Positions 8,750-18,800 of a stretch of DNA of 64,000 bases are shown here, piece after piece. The DNA comes from Hyunsoonleella pacifica (GTDB lineage Bacteria > Bacteroidota > Bacteroidia > Flavobacteriales > Flavobacteriaceae). The stretch spans positions 310,001-374,000 of the forward strand of contig NZ_SIRS01000001.1 in assembly GCF_004310335.1 (NCBI RefSeq). The letters run 5' to 3'. The notes under the pieces are model-generated. The model was not told the origin of the DNA. It saw nothing but the letters and a program-made list of their open reading frames with translations, and did not search any database. Positions within the stretch are counted from its first letter, which is position 1, and the number at the start of each line of letters is the position of its first letter. A program made the position numbers and the translations under genes.

Positions 8750-10162
8750 ATGGTAAAAGTAGGATTATTTGGTATTGGTTTAGATACCTATTGGCCGCAG
8801 TTTGAAGGCTTATTAGAACGATTAGAAGGTTATCAACAACAAATTGCTAGCAAAATGGAAAGTTTTGGAGCAGAAGTAATAAATGTGGGCTTGGTAGATT
8901 CTCCCGTGGTTGCTCGAGAAAAAGCAGATGTATTAAAAACAGAAGATGTAGAGATCTTATTTTTATATGTGTCTACTTACGCTTTATCCTCTACAGTATT
9001 GCCTGTTGTGCAAAAAGTAAAATGTCCTGTGGTTATTTTAAATATACAACCCGTTGCAGCCATAGATTACGAAAGTTTTAATGCCTTAGGCGATCGTGGT
9101 AAAATGACAGGAGAATGGTTGACACATTGTCAAGCTTGCTCTGTACCAGAATTGGCCAATGTATTTAATCGCTCTGGAATAGATTATGAATTCGTTACAG
9201 GTTATCTTGATGAAGCATCTGTTTGGACAGAAATTCAAGATTGGATTGACGCTGCAAAAGTAGCAGCCGTAATGCGAAATAATAGACTAGGAGTTTTAGG
9301 ACATTATTATGCAGGCATGTTAGATGTATATTCTGATTTAACCAAGCAATCGTCAGCATTTGGCACACACATAGAAATTGTTGAAATGTGTGAAGTGAAA
9401 AAGTATCGAGACGCAGTAACTTCAATAGAAATAGATAATAAAATTGAAGAGTTCAAAACTACTTTTGAAGTCATTACTGCATGTGAAGATGAAGAGTTAG
9501 TGCGTGCTGCAAAAACATCAATAGCCCTAGATAAATTAGTTGATAATCACGATTTAGGGTCTTTGGCATATTATTATGAAGGCGAAACGGCAAACGAATA
9601 TGAAAATATCGTTACCTCTGTAATTGCAGGAAACACGTTGTTAACAGGGAAAAATGTACCTGTAGCAGGCGAATATGAAGTAAAGAATGCCCAAGCCATG
9701 AAGATTATGGATGCTTTTGGGGTTGGTGGGTCGTTTTCAGAATTCTATGCGATGGATTTCAATGATGATATCGTAATGTTGGGGCATGATGGACCAGCCC
9801 ATTTTGCTATTGCGGAAGGAAATGTGCAATTGGTGCCACTACCTGTATATCATGGGAAACCTGGAAAAGGATTATCTATTCAAATGACGGTAAAACATGG
9901 TCCTGTTACTTTGTTATCAGTAGTAGAAGGTAAAGACGATGTGTTTTTATTAGTTGCAGAAGGCGCATCTGTAGAAGGACCTGTGCTACATATTGGTAAC
10001 ACGAATAGCCGTTATCGTTTTTCAATTGGCTCAAAAGCTTTTATGAACGAGTGGTCTAAACAAGGACCTTCCCATCATTGTGCTATCGGCATAGGTCATA
10101 TTGCTAATAAAATTGAAAAATTAGGGAATTTATTAAATCTTAGAGTTGTACGTATCTGTTAA
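8750..10162 (+). CDS. L-arabinose/L-fucose isomerase-family protein
   Basis: 470 aa, no signal peptide, so cytoplasmic. The Rossmann-like start VKVGLFGIGLDTYWPQF, the SSTVLPVVQ and LNIQPV region (about 80-100), RLGVLGHYYAGMLDVYSD near residue 180, and the C-terminal SFSEFYAMDFNDDIVMLGHD near residue 325 all match the arabinose/fucose isomerase fold. Conserved metal-binding candidates are E327 and the His residues in GHDGPAHF and SHHC. The family interconverts aldoses and ketoses (L-arabinose or L-fucose with their ketoses). With rhamnose as the likely product of this locus and no typical RhaA or RhaI visible, a role on L-rhamnose or another 6-deoxy sugar is plausible but inferred. Confidence 0.75.
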   Translation: MVKVGLFGIGLDTYWPQFEGLLERLEGYQQQIASKMESFGAEVINVGLVDSPVVAREKADVLKTEDVEILFLYVSTYALSSTVLPVVQKVKCPVVILNIQPVAAIDYESFNALGDRGKMTGEWLTHCQACSVPELANVFNRSGIDYEFVTGYLDEASVWTEIQDWIDAAKVAAVMRNNRLGVLGHYYAGMLDVYSDLTKQSSAFGTHIEIVEMCEVKKYRDAVTSIEIDNKIEEFKTTFEVITACEDEELVRAAKTSIALDKLVDNHDLGSLAYYYEGETANEYENIVTSVIAGNTLLTGKNVPVAGEYEVKNAQAMKIMDAFGVGGSFSEFYAMDFNDDIVMLGHDGPAHFAIAEGNVQLVPLPVYHGKPGKGLSIQMTVKHGPVTLLSVVEGKDDVFLLVAEGASVEGPVLHIGNTNSRYRFSIGSKAFMNEWSKQGPSHHCAIGIGHIANKIEKLGNLLNLRVVRIC

Positions 10163-10180
10163 TTAATGGTAGTTTTAATC

Positions 10181-10200
10181 ATGATACGTCAGGATGATTT
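10181..10200 (+). promoter_or_regulatory. Candidate catabolic operator (AGGAT-type element) before GH2
   Basis: ATGATACGTCAGGATGATTT ends 53 bp before the ATG at 10253. It closely matches the element at 24779 (TGATAC, then CAGGAT, with the same spacing). It is part of a set of similar sites before catabolic genes in this window. Confidence 0.5.
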
Positions 10201-10252
10201 AAGCAAAATTTAGTCTTAATTTTGATAAGTAAAATTTAAAATTCTCGTGATA

Positions 10253-13087
10253 ATGAGTAGCCTAAAAAGAATTGTATTATTATTTATCTTATTAACGTAC
10301 TATTCAAATGTAAATGCACAACAAAGAACATACCTTTCCGGAGAAGACGCTGCATCGGCTGTGCGTTGGGATTTCAAAATAAATAATGGACGTAATAGCG
10401 GTTTTTGGACTAAAATTCCTGTACCATCCAATTGGGAGACAGAAGGTTTTGGATACTATATGTATGGTATGGATAAAATGGAGAATAGAAGTTCGAGTAT
10501 AGCCAGTTATAAGCACGAATTCGAATATAACAAGCTTTCAGGAAAAAGATATATTCTTACTTTTCAGGGAGCTATGACAGATACAAAAGTCTTTTTAAAC
10601 GATGTTGAAATAGGAGTACATCAAGGAGGTCACACAGAATTTAAGTTTGAAATTACCAAAGCACTTACAAAAGGTAAAAATATACTTGAAGTAGAAGTTG
10701 ATAATTCATCCTCAAACACTTCTATTGTAAATGCAGAACGCTTTGCTGATTATTGGATGTTTAGTGGAATTTATCGTCCAGTGTTTATAGAAGAAGTGCC
10801 TAGCCAATATATAGAGCGTGTAGCTATTGATGCTCAAATGACAGGAGATTTTACAATGAAAGTATTTACTAATGGTTTGTTAGAATCGAAAATTATTGAA
10901 GCACAGTTATATGATTCAAATTTTAAGAAAATAGGAAAACCACTTAAAACAAAATCTACAGGAGCTTGCACAATTTTAAAAGCTCACTTTAACGATGTTG
11001 CGCTGTGGTCTCACGAATTTCCAAACCTTTACAGTGTTGAGGTACGATTAAAAGATAAAAAAAATGTTGAGCACACTTACAAACAAAAATTTGGGTTCAG
11101 AACTTTTGAGGTACGCGACCACGATGGCTTTTATTTAAATGGGGAACGAATTTTATTAAAGGGTGCCAGTATGCATAGTTTTAGACCGGAAACAGGTAGA
11201 GCGCTTTCAAAAAAAGATATGGAAGATAACTTAAACCTAATGAAGGACATGAATTTTAACTTTGTACGCTCCTCTTGTTATCCTGCAGATTCTCATTTTT
11301 ATGATTTATGTGATACTTATGGTTTTTTGGTTTTAAGTGAATTATCCGGCTGGTGGAAACCTTTGGACAAAGAAGTTGGTCCAAAAATTTTGAAAGAATT
11401 AGTGGTAAGAGATGTGAATCATCCCTCAATAATATTATGGGGAAATGGTAATCATTTAGCACATACGCCAGAGTTTGATATCGAATTTGCAAAATGGGAC
11501 ATTCAAAATAGAAGACCTTTAAAAAACGAAGCCAAGTCTAATGATATTTTTGCCAATTACAATCCTAATTGGGATATCGTAAATACAACCTACTATCCAG
11601 ATTATGCTGCGGTCAAGAAAAATTTATTTGAAGAAAACCACGTTTATTTACCTAATGAAATTCTACATGCACTTTATGATGGCGGTGGCGGTGCAAATTT
11701 AAAAACCTATTGGGATATGTTTGAAAAGTCTAAAGTGGCGGGAGGTATGACTATTTGGGCTTTGTTTGATGAGGGTTTAATGCGAACCGATATGGGGTAT
11801 ACTGTAGACAATCAATATAATAAGGCCGCTGATGGTGTTGTTGGACCACATGGCGAAAAGAAAGGGAGTTCAGATGCTATTCGTGAAATTTGGTCGCCAG
11901 TAGTAATTTCAAACAACAAAATAGATGCTAATTTTGATGGTAAGCTCAATGTGCATAACAAGTTTATTTTTACAAACTTGAATCAATGTAAAATTGTTTG
12001 GAAACTCGTAAATTTTGCAAATCCAGATGCTTCTTCAAACGGTCACAGAGTAGTGTCTTCTGGAAATGTTTCAGTAAAAAATATTGCCCCTGGAGCAAAA
12101 AGTGAATTAACCATTATTTTACCAAAATCTTATATAAAAAATGATGCATTAATTATAGAAGTAATTGATAACCATGGGAGATTGGTGTATGATAAGCGTA
12201 TGCCAATAACAGAAGTGAAAAATACCTTTAGAGCATCTTCAAAAGAGGTATTTCAGCAAGATAAAAACGATGCTTTTACTTTTTATAGAGGTAACACAAT
12301 CTTTCAATTTGATAAAAGTAATGGCATATTAAAATCGATTTCAGAAGGACGTAAGAAAACAAGTTTAAGTGATTTCCCTTTTCTAGTTTTACAGTCAGAT
12401 GACAAAGCCATAACAAATGAAACAACAAGTACTTCAAAAGCTAAAATTGCAAAGCAAGATAGTACATTTATCATTGAAGCTAGAAATACCAAAGGTTTTG
12501 ACTTTTTAAAATGGACTTTAAAACCGAATGGAGAAATAATATTAGACTATGCCTATACACCAAAATCAAGTAAATACCATTACGCAGGTATTGGTATTAA
12601 AGTAGATGCAAATGATGTATATAGAAAAAGATGGAAAGGGGAAGGCCCATGGCGAATTTGGCAAAATAGACCAGAAGGAGGTATTTTAGATGTGTATGCT
12701 TCAGACAAAAAAATAAACGTACCAGGACAGGTATACAATGGACCTGAGTTTGAAGGTTGTTTTGCTCCTTGGGATTGGGCTGTATTTTATTTAAAAGACC
12801 ATGTTAATGTTGGTTTTAAAAATAGTACAGATGTTACATTAGGTGTACTAAATCCAGTTAATGGTTATAATCCGAAATTTGCATCATGGTATTATCCAAA
12901 ACAAGAAGGCTTTTACTTTTTTGACGTCATTTCAGCTGTAGGCTCCAAGTGGAAAAATGCAAAAGTTTTTGGGCCAGATGCGCAACCAGTACAAATAGAA
13001 AATCAAATAACGGGTTCAGTGTCAATGTTTATTAATTGGAATAAATCAGATATAAAAGCAAAAAGAGTAGATGTAGAATTGGAATAG
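10253..13087 (+). CDS. GH2-family glycosidase with altered acid/base position, secreted
   Basis: 944 aa from ATG 10253 (GTG 10247 is an alternative); signal peptide ending VNAQQ. GH2 layout: N-terminal jelly roll with VPSNWETEGFGYYMYG (about 45-60), immunoglobulin-like part, then a barrel starting near FYLNGERILLKGASMHSF (about 292). The nucleophile region is present (PNEILHALYDGG, E469). The acid/base motif, normally WxxGNE or WANGNE in this family, reads ILWGNGNH, putting His401 where Glu is expected. The C-terminal half (about 640-940) has a galactose-mutarotase-like beta sandwich with GEGPWRIW. The enzyme may therefore be inactive, use another acid, or act by a modified mechanism. It begins a run of genes through 24769. 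Confidence 0.85.
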   Translation: MSSLKRIVLLFILLTYYSNVNAQQRTYLSGEDAASAVRWDFKINNGRNSGFWTKIPVPSNWETEGFGYYMYGMDKMENRSSSIASYKHEFEYNKLSGKRYILTFQGAMTDTKVFLNDVEIGVHQGGHTEFKFEITKALTKGKNILEVEVDNSSSNTSIVNAERFADYWMFSGIYRPVFIEEVPSQYIERVAIDAQMTGDFTMKVFTNGLLESKIIEAQLYDSNFKKIGKPLKTKSTGACTILKAHFNDVALWSHEFPNLYSVEVRLKDKKNVEHTYKQKFGFRTFEVRDHDGFYLNGERILLKGASMHSFRPETGRALSKKDMEDNLNLMKDMNFNFVRSSCYPADSHFYDLCDTYGFLVLSELSGWWKPLDKEVGPKILKELVVRDVNHPSIILWGNGNHLAHTPEFDIEFAKWDIQNRRPLKNEAKSNDIFANYNPNWDIVNTTYYPDYAAVKKNLFEENHVYLPNEILHALYDGGGGANLKTYWDMFEKSKVAGGMTIWALFDEGLMRTDMGYTVDNQYNKAADGVVGPHGEKKGSSDAIREIWSPVVISNNKIDANFDGKLNVHNKFIFTNLNQCKIVWKLVNFANPDASSNGHRVVSSGNVSVKNIAPGAKSELTIILPKSYIKNDALIIEVIDNHGRLVYDKRMPITEVKNTFRASSKEVFQQDKNDAFTFYRGNTIFQFDKSNGILKSISEGRKKTSLSDFPFLVLQSDDKAITNETTSTSKAKIAKQDSTFIIEARNTKGFDFLKWTLKPNGEIILDYAYTPKSSKYHYAGIGIKVDANDVYRKRWKGEGPWRIWQNRPEGGILDVYASDKKINVPGQVYNGPEFEGCFAPWDWAVFYLKDHVNVGFKNSTDVTLGVLNPVNGYNPKFASWYYPKQEGFYFFDVISAVGSKWKNAKVFGPDAQPVQIENQITGSVSMFINWNKSDIKAKRVDVELE

Positions 13088-13103
13088 TGCTAAGTGAAAT
13101 GGA

Positions 13104-14174
13104 ATGATAAAAATATTATTAAGTGTATTTGTGTTTCTTGTTTTTATTTTAGATAAAGCTAATGGTCAAGATAAAGTTTGGAACAGACATGTTGTGGATA
13201 GCTCCTATAATGGGGCAGATGGTGTGCGTCTTGCTGATGTAAATAATGATGGGTTAATGGATATTACCACAGGTTGGGAGGAAAGTGGTTATACAAAAGT
13301 TTATTTGCATCCGGGTTTTAAATTAGTACAAGAAAAATGGCCGTCAGTAATCGTTGGTAAAACGCCTTATGTAGAAGATGCCGTCTTTGCTGATTTAGAT
13401 GACGATGGAGCAGTAGATGTGATAAGTAGTACCGAGTGGAAGCATAAAAAAATCTATGTGAATTGGGCTCCAGTAAAATCCAAAGACTATCTAGATAAAA
13501 CAAAATGGAAAACTCAGTCTATTCCAACTTCTGATGGGTTGATGCAATGGATGTATGCCTATCCTGCACAGATAGATGGTAAAAATGGTTTAGATATTAT
13601 AGCAGGAGGTAAGCATGAAAATGCTCAAATTGGGTGGTTCGAAATACCAAAAGATGCTAGATGTTTAAACAAATGGAAATGGCATTCTATATCTGCTGTT
13701 TCGTGGCTAATGTCTATTATGATGAGTGATATGGACAATGATGGCGATTTAGATATTCTTATATCAGACAGAAAAGGCGCATTAAGTGGTGTACGTTGGC
13801 TAGAAAATCCAGAGACAATTAGAAAACAAAAAAAAGAATGGAAAAATCATAATATTGAAAATCAAGGACTAGAGGTTATGTTTTTAGATTTGGCAGACCT
13901 TGATGGCGATGGTTTAGAAGATGTTATTGTTACAGAAGCTAATAAGAGAAAAATATGGTTTATCAAACGTTTAGATAAAAGTGATTTAAGTTGGAAAAGT
14001 TACCCTATAGATATTCCAAAATATACAAGCAAACCAAAATCTGTTGTTGCTGGAGATGTTAACGGAGATGGAAAATCAGATTTGGTTCATTCTTTTGAAA
14101 AAGCGGAAGGGAATCTTGAAGGCATATATTGGTTGTCTTATAAAAATCTACCAACAGATGTCAAATGGGAATGA
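13104..14174 (+). CDS. VCBS/FG-GAP-repeat secreted protein, truncated by a nonsense codon
   Basis: 356 aa as read. Signal peptide ends near KANGQ. Repeated Ca-binding propeller loops are visible: DVNNDGLMD, DLDDDGAVD, DMDNDGDLD, DLDGDGLED and DVNGDGKSD. It is a probable beta-propeller, exported to the periplasm or surface. The frame ends at TGA 14172-14174 after VKWE, but continues without interruption to 14336 with another repeat (see next entry). Such proteins accompany glycan and sulfatase loci in Bacteroidota and Planctomycetes and may bind polymer. The catalytic role, if any, is unknown. The GH2 gene ends 16 bp upstream. Confidence 0.8.
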   Translation: MIKILLSVFVFLVFILDKANGQDKVWNRHVVDSSYNGADGVRLADVNNDGLMDITTGWEESGYTKVYLHPGFKLVQEKWPSVIVGKTPYVEDAVFADLDDDGAVDVISSTEWKHKKIYVNWAPVKSKDYLDKTKWKTQSIPTSDGLMQWMYAYPAQIDGKNGLDIIAGGKHENAQIGWFEIPKDARCLNKWKWHSISAVSWLMSIMMSDMDNDGDLDILISDRKGALSGVRWLENPETIRKQKKEWKNHNIENQGLEVMFLDLADLDGDGLEDVIVTEANKRKIWFIKRLDKSDLSWKSYPIDIPKYTSKPKSVVAGDVNGDGKSDLVHSFEKAEGNLEGIYWLSYKNLPTDVKWE

Positions 14175-14336
14175 CATAAAGTTAGTGGCCCTAAAGGAAT
14201 TAAATATGACAGACTTGAATTGATAGATATAGATGGAGATGGCGATTTAGATATACTTACCTGCGAAGAGAATTATGGAACTAATAGCAAAGGATTGGGT
14301 GTTATATGGTATGAAAATCAACTTTCACAGAGGTAA
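14172..14336 (+). pseudogene. Stranded C-terminal repeat of the VCBS protein after an in-frame TGA
   Basis: In the same frame as the preceding gene, codons after the TGA encode HKVSGPKGIKYDRLELIDID and a further DGDGDLDIL propeller loop, ending IWYENQLSQR before TAA 14334-14336. The stop sits where related repeats would read WEWH, so a single TGG to TGA change explains it. It could be a true nonsense mutation or a sequencing error. Confidence 0.75.
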
Positions 14337-14370
14337 AATGTTATCAGGCAGTTTTAAAAGAAAACCTAGA

Positions 14371-15798
14371 ATGAAAATAATTAAGATAGCTTATTTAATT
14401 CTTCTAATGACTTTTGTTTCATTCGTAGTAAGCTGTAAAGTCAAAAAAAGTAATACTGAGGAAGAAGCAGTTACAAAACCAAATATCATTTTTATCCTAG
14501 CTGACGATTTAGGTTATGGAGATGTGGGCTTTAACGGTCAGGATAAAATCAAAACCCCAAACATTGACAAACTAGCAGAAAACGGAATGATTTTTACCAA
14601 TCACTACACAGGTTCTACAGTATGTGGGCCATCACGTGCGGTATTGATGACAGGTAAACACACAGGGCATAGTACTGTAAGAGGAAATCCTAGGTGGACA
14701 GCAAGTGGAACACCTGTAGATATAAATGCCAAAGACATTACTGTTGCAGAAGAATTAAAACGAGCAGGTTATACGACAGGGATTGTAGGGAAATGGGGAT
14801 TAGCTGAAAACTTAACCGATGGTAGACCAAATAAACAAGGTTTTGATTATTTCTACGGATTCAATCAGCATTCGCCAGCACATCATTATTATCCTGAAAG
14901 TATTTTTGAAAACGAGAAGAGAATTACCTTAGATGGTAATAATCCTCAAACAAAAGAAGGACAACATATTCACTATAAAATTACAGAAAAGGCTACAGAG
15001 TTTATCAATAAAAACCATGAAGCACCTTTCTTTTTATATTTAACGTATACCATTCCTCATTTCGAATTAACCATTCTTGAAAAAGAAAAAGAACAATACA
15101 AGAACTTAGGTTGGCCAAAACGAAAAATGACTCCAGGGCATTATCGTCACGATGAAGATGGACATATTACTTATGCTGCTATGGTTTCTACAATGGATAG
15201 AGATATTGGAAACCTTGTAAAACAATTAGAAACACTAGGTGTAGCCGATAATACTTTAATCGTTTTTACTAGTGATAATGGACATGAATATGACGATTTA
15301 AAAAATGAATTTTTCAATAGTAATGGTCATTTTAAAGGGCATAAGCGTGATTTATACGAAGGCGGTATCCGCACTCCATTTGTAGTTTATTGGCCTAATC
15401 AAATTAAAGCAGGTTCAACCACAAATCATATTTCTGCGTTTTGGGATTTCTTACCCACAGTATGTGAATTGGCAGGTATAAAACCCACAAATGAAATCGA
15501 TGGTATTTCCTATTTGCCAACACTTTTAGGAAATAACGCTGAACAACAAAAACACAATTATTTGTATTGGGAATTTAATGAAAGACAAGGGCCAATTCAA
15601 GCAGTTAGACAAAACAATTGGAAAGCAGTTAAATTCGATAAAAAACCTTTAGAGTTATATGATTTAAGTAATGATATTGGAGAGCAAAAAAATATAGCAG
15701 AACAATATCCAGAAAAGGCGAAGGAGCTTCTGTATTTTATAAACAATTCTAGAACAGAACATCCAGAGTTTCCTTTGGTAAGAAAGAGACAGAAATAA
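14371..15798 (+). CDS. S1-type sulfatase, lipoprotein
   Basis: 475 aa from ATG 14371. An in-frame ATG at 14275 would start inside the tail of the VCBS reading frame and bury the signal peptide, so I reject it. The signal MKIIKIAYLILLMTFVSFVV is followed by a lipobox Cys. NIIFILADDLGYGDVGF carries the metal-binding Asp pair, CGPSR at C85 is the formylglycine motif, and FTSDNGHEYD near 305 is the second metal site. The C-terminus contains the usual sulfatase sub-domain (WKAVKFDKKPLELYDLSND). Expected role is removal of a sulfate ester from an oligosaccharide. The next gene (GH106) starts 19 bp downstream. Confidence 0.94.
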   Translation: MKIIKIAYLILLMTFVSFVVSCKVKKSNTEEEAVTKPNIIFILADDLGYGDVGFNGQDKIKTPNIDKLAENGMIFTNHYTGSTVCGPSRAVLMTGKHTGHSTVRGNPRWTASGTPVDINAKDITVAEELKRAGYTTGIVGKWGLAENLTDGRPNKQGFDYFYGFNQHSPAHHYYPESIFENEKRITLDGNNPQTKEGQHIHYKITEKATEFINKNHEAPFFLYLTYTIPHFELTILEKEKEQYKNLGWPKRKMTPGHYRHDEDGHITYAAMVSTMDRDIGNLVKQLETLGVADNTLIVFTSDNGHEYDDLKNEFFNSNGHFKGHKRDLYEGGIRTPFVVYWPNQIKAGSTTNHISAFWDFLPTVCELAGIKPTNEIDGISYLPTLLGNNAEQQKHNYLYWEFNERQGPIQAVRQNNWKAVKFDKKPLELYDLSNDIGEQKNIAEQYPEKAKELLYFINNSRTEHPEFPLVRKRQK

Positions 15799-15817
15799 TT
15801 ACTATTTAAAGTTTTTT

Positions 15818-18800
15818 ATGAGAACTAAATATTTTATTTTAATAGTGATGAGTATTTACTTTGTAGTGATGATGTTTTTTACATCATGTTTGGCAAATTC
15901 AAGTTCAGCTAACACAGAAAATCTGTTTCTTCAACAAAACTTCAAAAATCCGCCAGCATCTGCGAAACCCCGAGCAATGTGGTTTTGGATAAATGGGAAC
16001 GTTACAAAAGAAGGCATAACAGCCGATTTGGAAGCCATGAAAAACGTAGGCATTCAAGGCGCGTTAATTTTTAATGTCAACTTAGGAAATCCAAAAGGTT
16101 TTGCCGATTATTTAAGTACCGCTTGGCTAGATTTATTTCATTTTGCAGCCTTGGAGGCCAAACGACTAGAACTCGAGTTGAGTTTTCATAATGGCGCAGG
16201 TTGGTCGTCGACAGGTGGCCCATCAATTACACCAGAAAATGCCATGCAAGAACTGGTTTTTTCTGAAACAATTCATAGTGGGAATAACACATTTAATACT
16301 AAACTGCCCCAGCCTAAAACACATTTAAATTATTATAAGGACATCGCCATTCTTGCTTTTCCAAAACCTAAAAGCGATCAACGCATCAATGATTTAGACA
16401 CAAAAATGCTTTCGCATAAAGTTAGAAATCACTTAAGTCCAGATAGCAAGAAAATTTCTAATCTAGCTGTAGTTAAAACATCAGAAATTATTGATTTGAC
16501 ATCAAAACTTACCAAAGATGGGGTTTTAAAATGGGAAGCCCCTAAAGGCGAATGGGTTATTTTGCGAATTGGACACACACCTACGGGCGAAAAAAATCGT
16601 TTTCCTAGTGATGGTGGGGGCGGTTTAGAATGTGATAAAATGAGCAAAAAGGCTGTTGATGTTTTTTGGGAAGGCGGTATCCAACCCATTATTAAAAAAT
16701 TGGATACACTAATTGGTACAGCCGTAACAAGATGCCATATAGATAGCTACGAAGTAGGCACCACAAATTGGACCCCTAACTTTGCTGAAGCATTCGAAAA
16801 CCTCCGCGCTTACAACTGTAAAGCCTATTTGCCTGCCTTAGCGGGGTATTACGTAGAAAGTGGCGAAGAAACAGAACGGTTTCTCTGGGATTTTAGACGC
16901 ACCGTTGGAGATTTAATTGCTAAGAATTACTATGGGCATTTTGGAGCGCTTTGTCGTAAAAGCGGAATGCAATTTTCTACAGAACCCTATTGGGGCCCGT
17001 TTGATAGCATGCAGGTAGGAGCAACTGCCGATGTGGTAATGTCTGAATTTTGGAGTGGTAGTTTGGCCTTTTTTGACTCGCCTAAATTTGTCGCTTCCAT
17101 TGCCAAATTAAATGGAAGCCCAATTGCCGAAGCAGAATCTTTTACAGGTATGGGCGGCTGGAATCAGCACCCAGGCACACTAAAAGCTATGGGAGATTTA
17201 GCTTGGGCGCAAGGTATCAATCGCTTTGTTTTTCACTGCTATGTACACCAACCTTGGAATGTAGGACCAGGGTTAACACTACAGGTTTTTGGAACAGATT
17301 TTAACCGTTTAAATACATGGTGGAACCAAAGCAAACCTTTTGTAGATTATATTAGTAGAGGTCAGTTTTTATTACAACAAGGCACCTCGGTAGCCGATGT
17401 TTTAGTGTTTACAGGAGAGGCATCTCCAAATGATGCGCTTTTAATGCCAGAATTAAAAGCATTAGGCTATGATTATGATGTTATTGGATCGAACAAAATA
17501 CAATCATTAACGGTAAAAGATGGCCTTATTTACACTACAGTTGGAGAAACATACAAGGCTTTGGTATTGCCTTCAATCGAATGGATGACCCCAAAAACAC
17601 TTACCAAGATTGAAGAACTAGCCCGCTTAGGGGCACAAATTAGTGGGCCAAAACCCAAAAAATCGCCAAGCCTCGAAAAATATCCTATTTGTGATGCTAA
17701 GGTTACCGAGTTGGCTAACAGTTTATGGGATACAGGCCGTATAAAAGACACTTCTATTTTAGATATTTTAAAAAAAGGAACATGGCTTCCCGATTTTTCA
17801 ATTGAAAACGAAACCAATGCCGCTATCGATTTTATTCACAGAAAAACCGAAAACAGCGATATTTATTTTATAGTAAATGCCAAAAAAGAAAGTCGAGAAT
17901 TGGCCTGTCGTTTTCGAGTAACAGGAAAACAACCAGAACTTTGGAATGCAGAAACAGGAGAAATTACTAATGCTTCGGTATGGCGAAACAATGGAGATGG
18001 CACCACAACAGTAGCAATTCCTTTTGAATCTCAAGGCGCTGTATTTGTTGTTTTTAAAACTCCTGTAACTACTAAAAGGCATATCGTAAGAGCCACTATC
18101 ACAACTCAAAAACCCGAACCCATTTTGCCTTCAGAATTACAAATAATAAAAGCAGAATACGGAACATTTTTACCTGATGGTTTGGTTGACGTAACAGAAA
18201 AAGTAGCTAAAAACGTTGCTAATAACAAATTGTCTGTGCAGGCGACTCGCAGTCTTTGTTCTGGCGATCCAGCCCCTGGCTATAAAAAAGAGTTGCGTAT
18301 TCAATATAAAGTTGGAGAAGTGCTTCACGAAAAAAATGCCATGGAAAAAGAATGGCTAGAGATAGATGCGGCTAACAAAGGACAATTAGTGATTTTAAAA
18401 GCTGTTTTTGGGAAATTTGCGAGAGGAACACACAGCATCCCGCCAAATAAACCTATTTACGATGTTACAGAAAAAATAAAAGCAATCGTAGATTCTGGTA
18501 CCTATGAAATTTCTGTAAACGATGGCTTACTAAATAAAAACAATAACACTAAAAATGCGTTACGTGTTAGTTATACCATTAGTAATGAAAAGAAAACAGC
18601 TTTAGTTGCCGAAGGAAGCACTCTAAAGTTAACACAGGAAAGTCCTAAGTCTAAATTAATTAACACTAATAATACGGTGGCTTGGGTCACTCCATATACT
18701 GGTGAAATTACTTATAGTACTTCTAAGGGAAAAACCAAAACCTTAACAGTAAAAGCAATACCTAAACCTATTGCGCTTTCTAATGCGTGGAACGTGAGTT

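Noticed and set aside
14275-14370. N-terminal extension of the sulfatase
   Set aside because: It overlaps the stranded VCBS reading frame and would bury the lipoprotein signal that begins at 14371.
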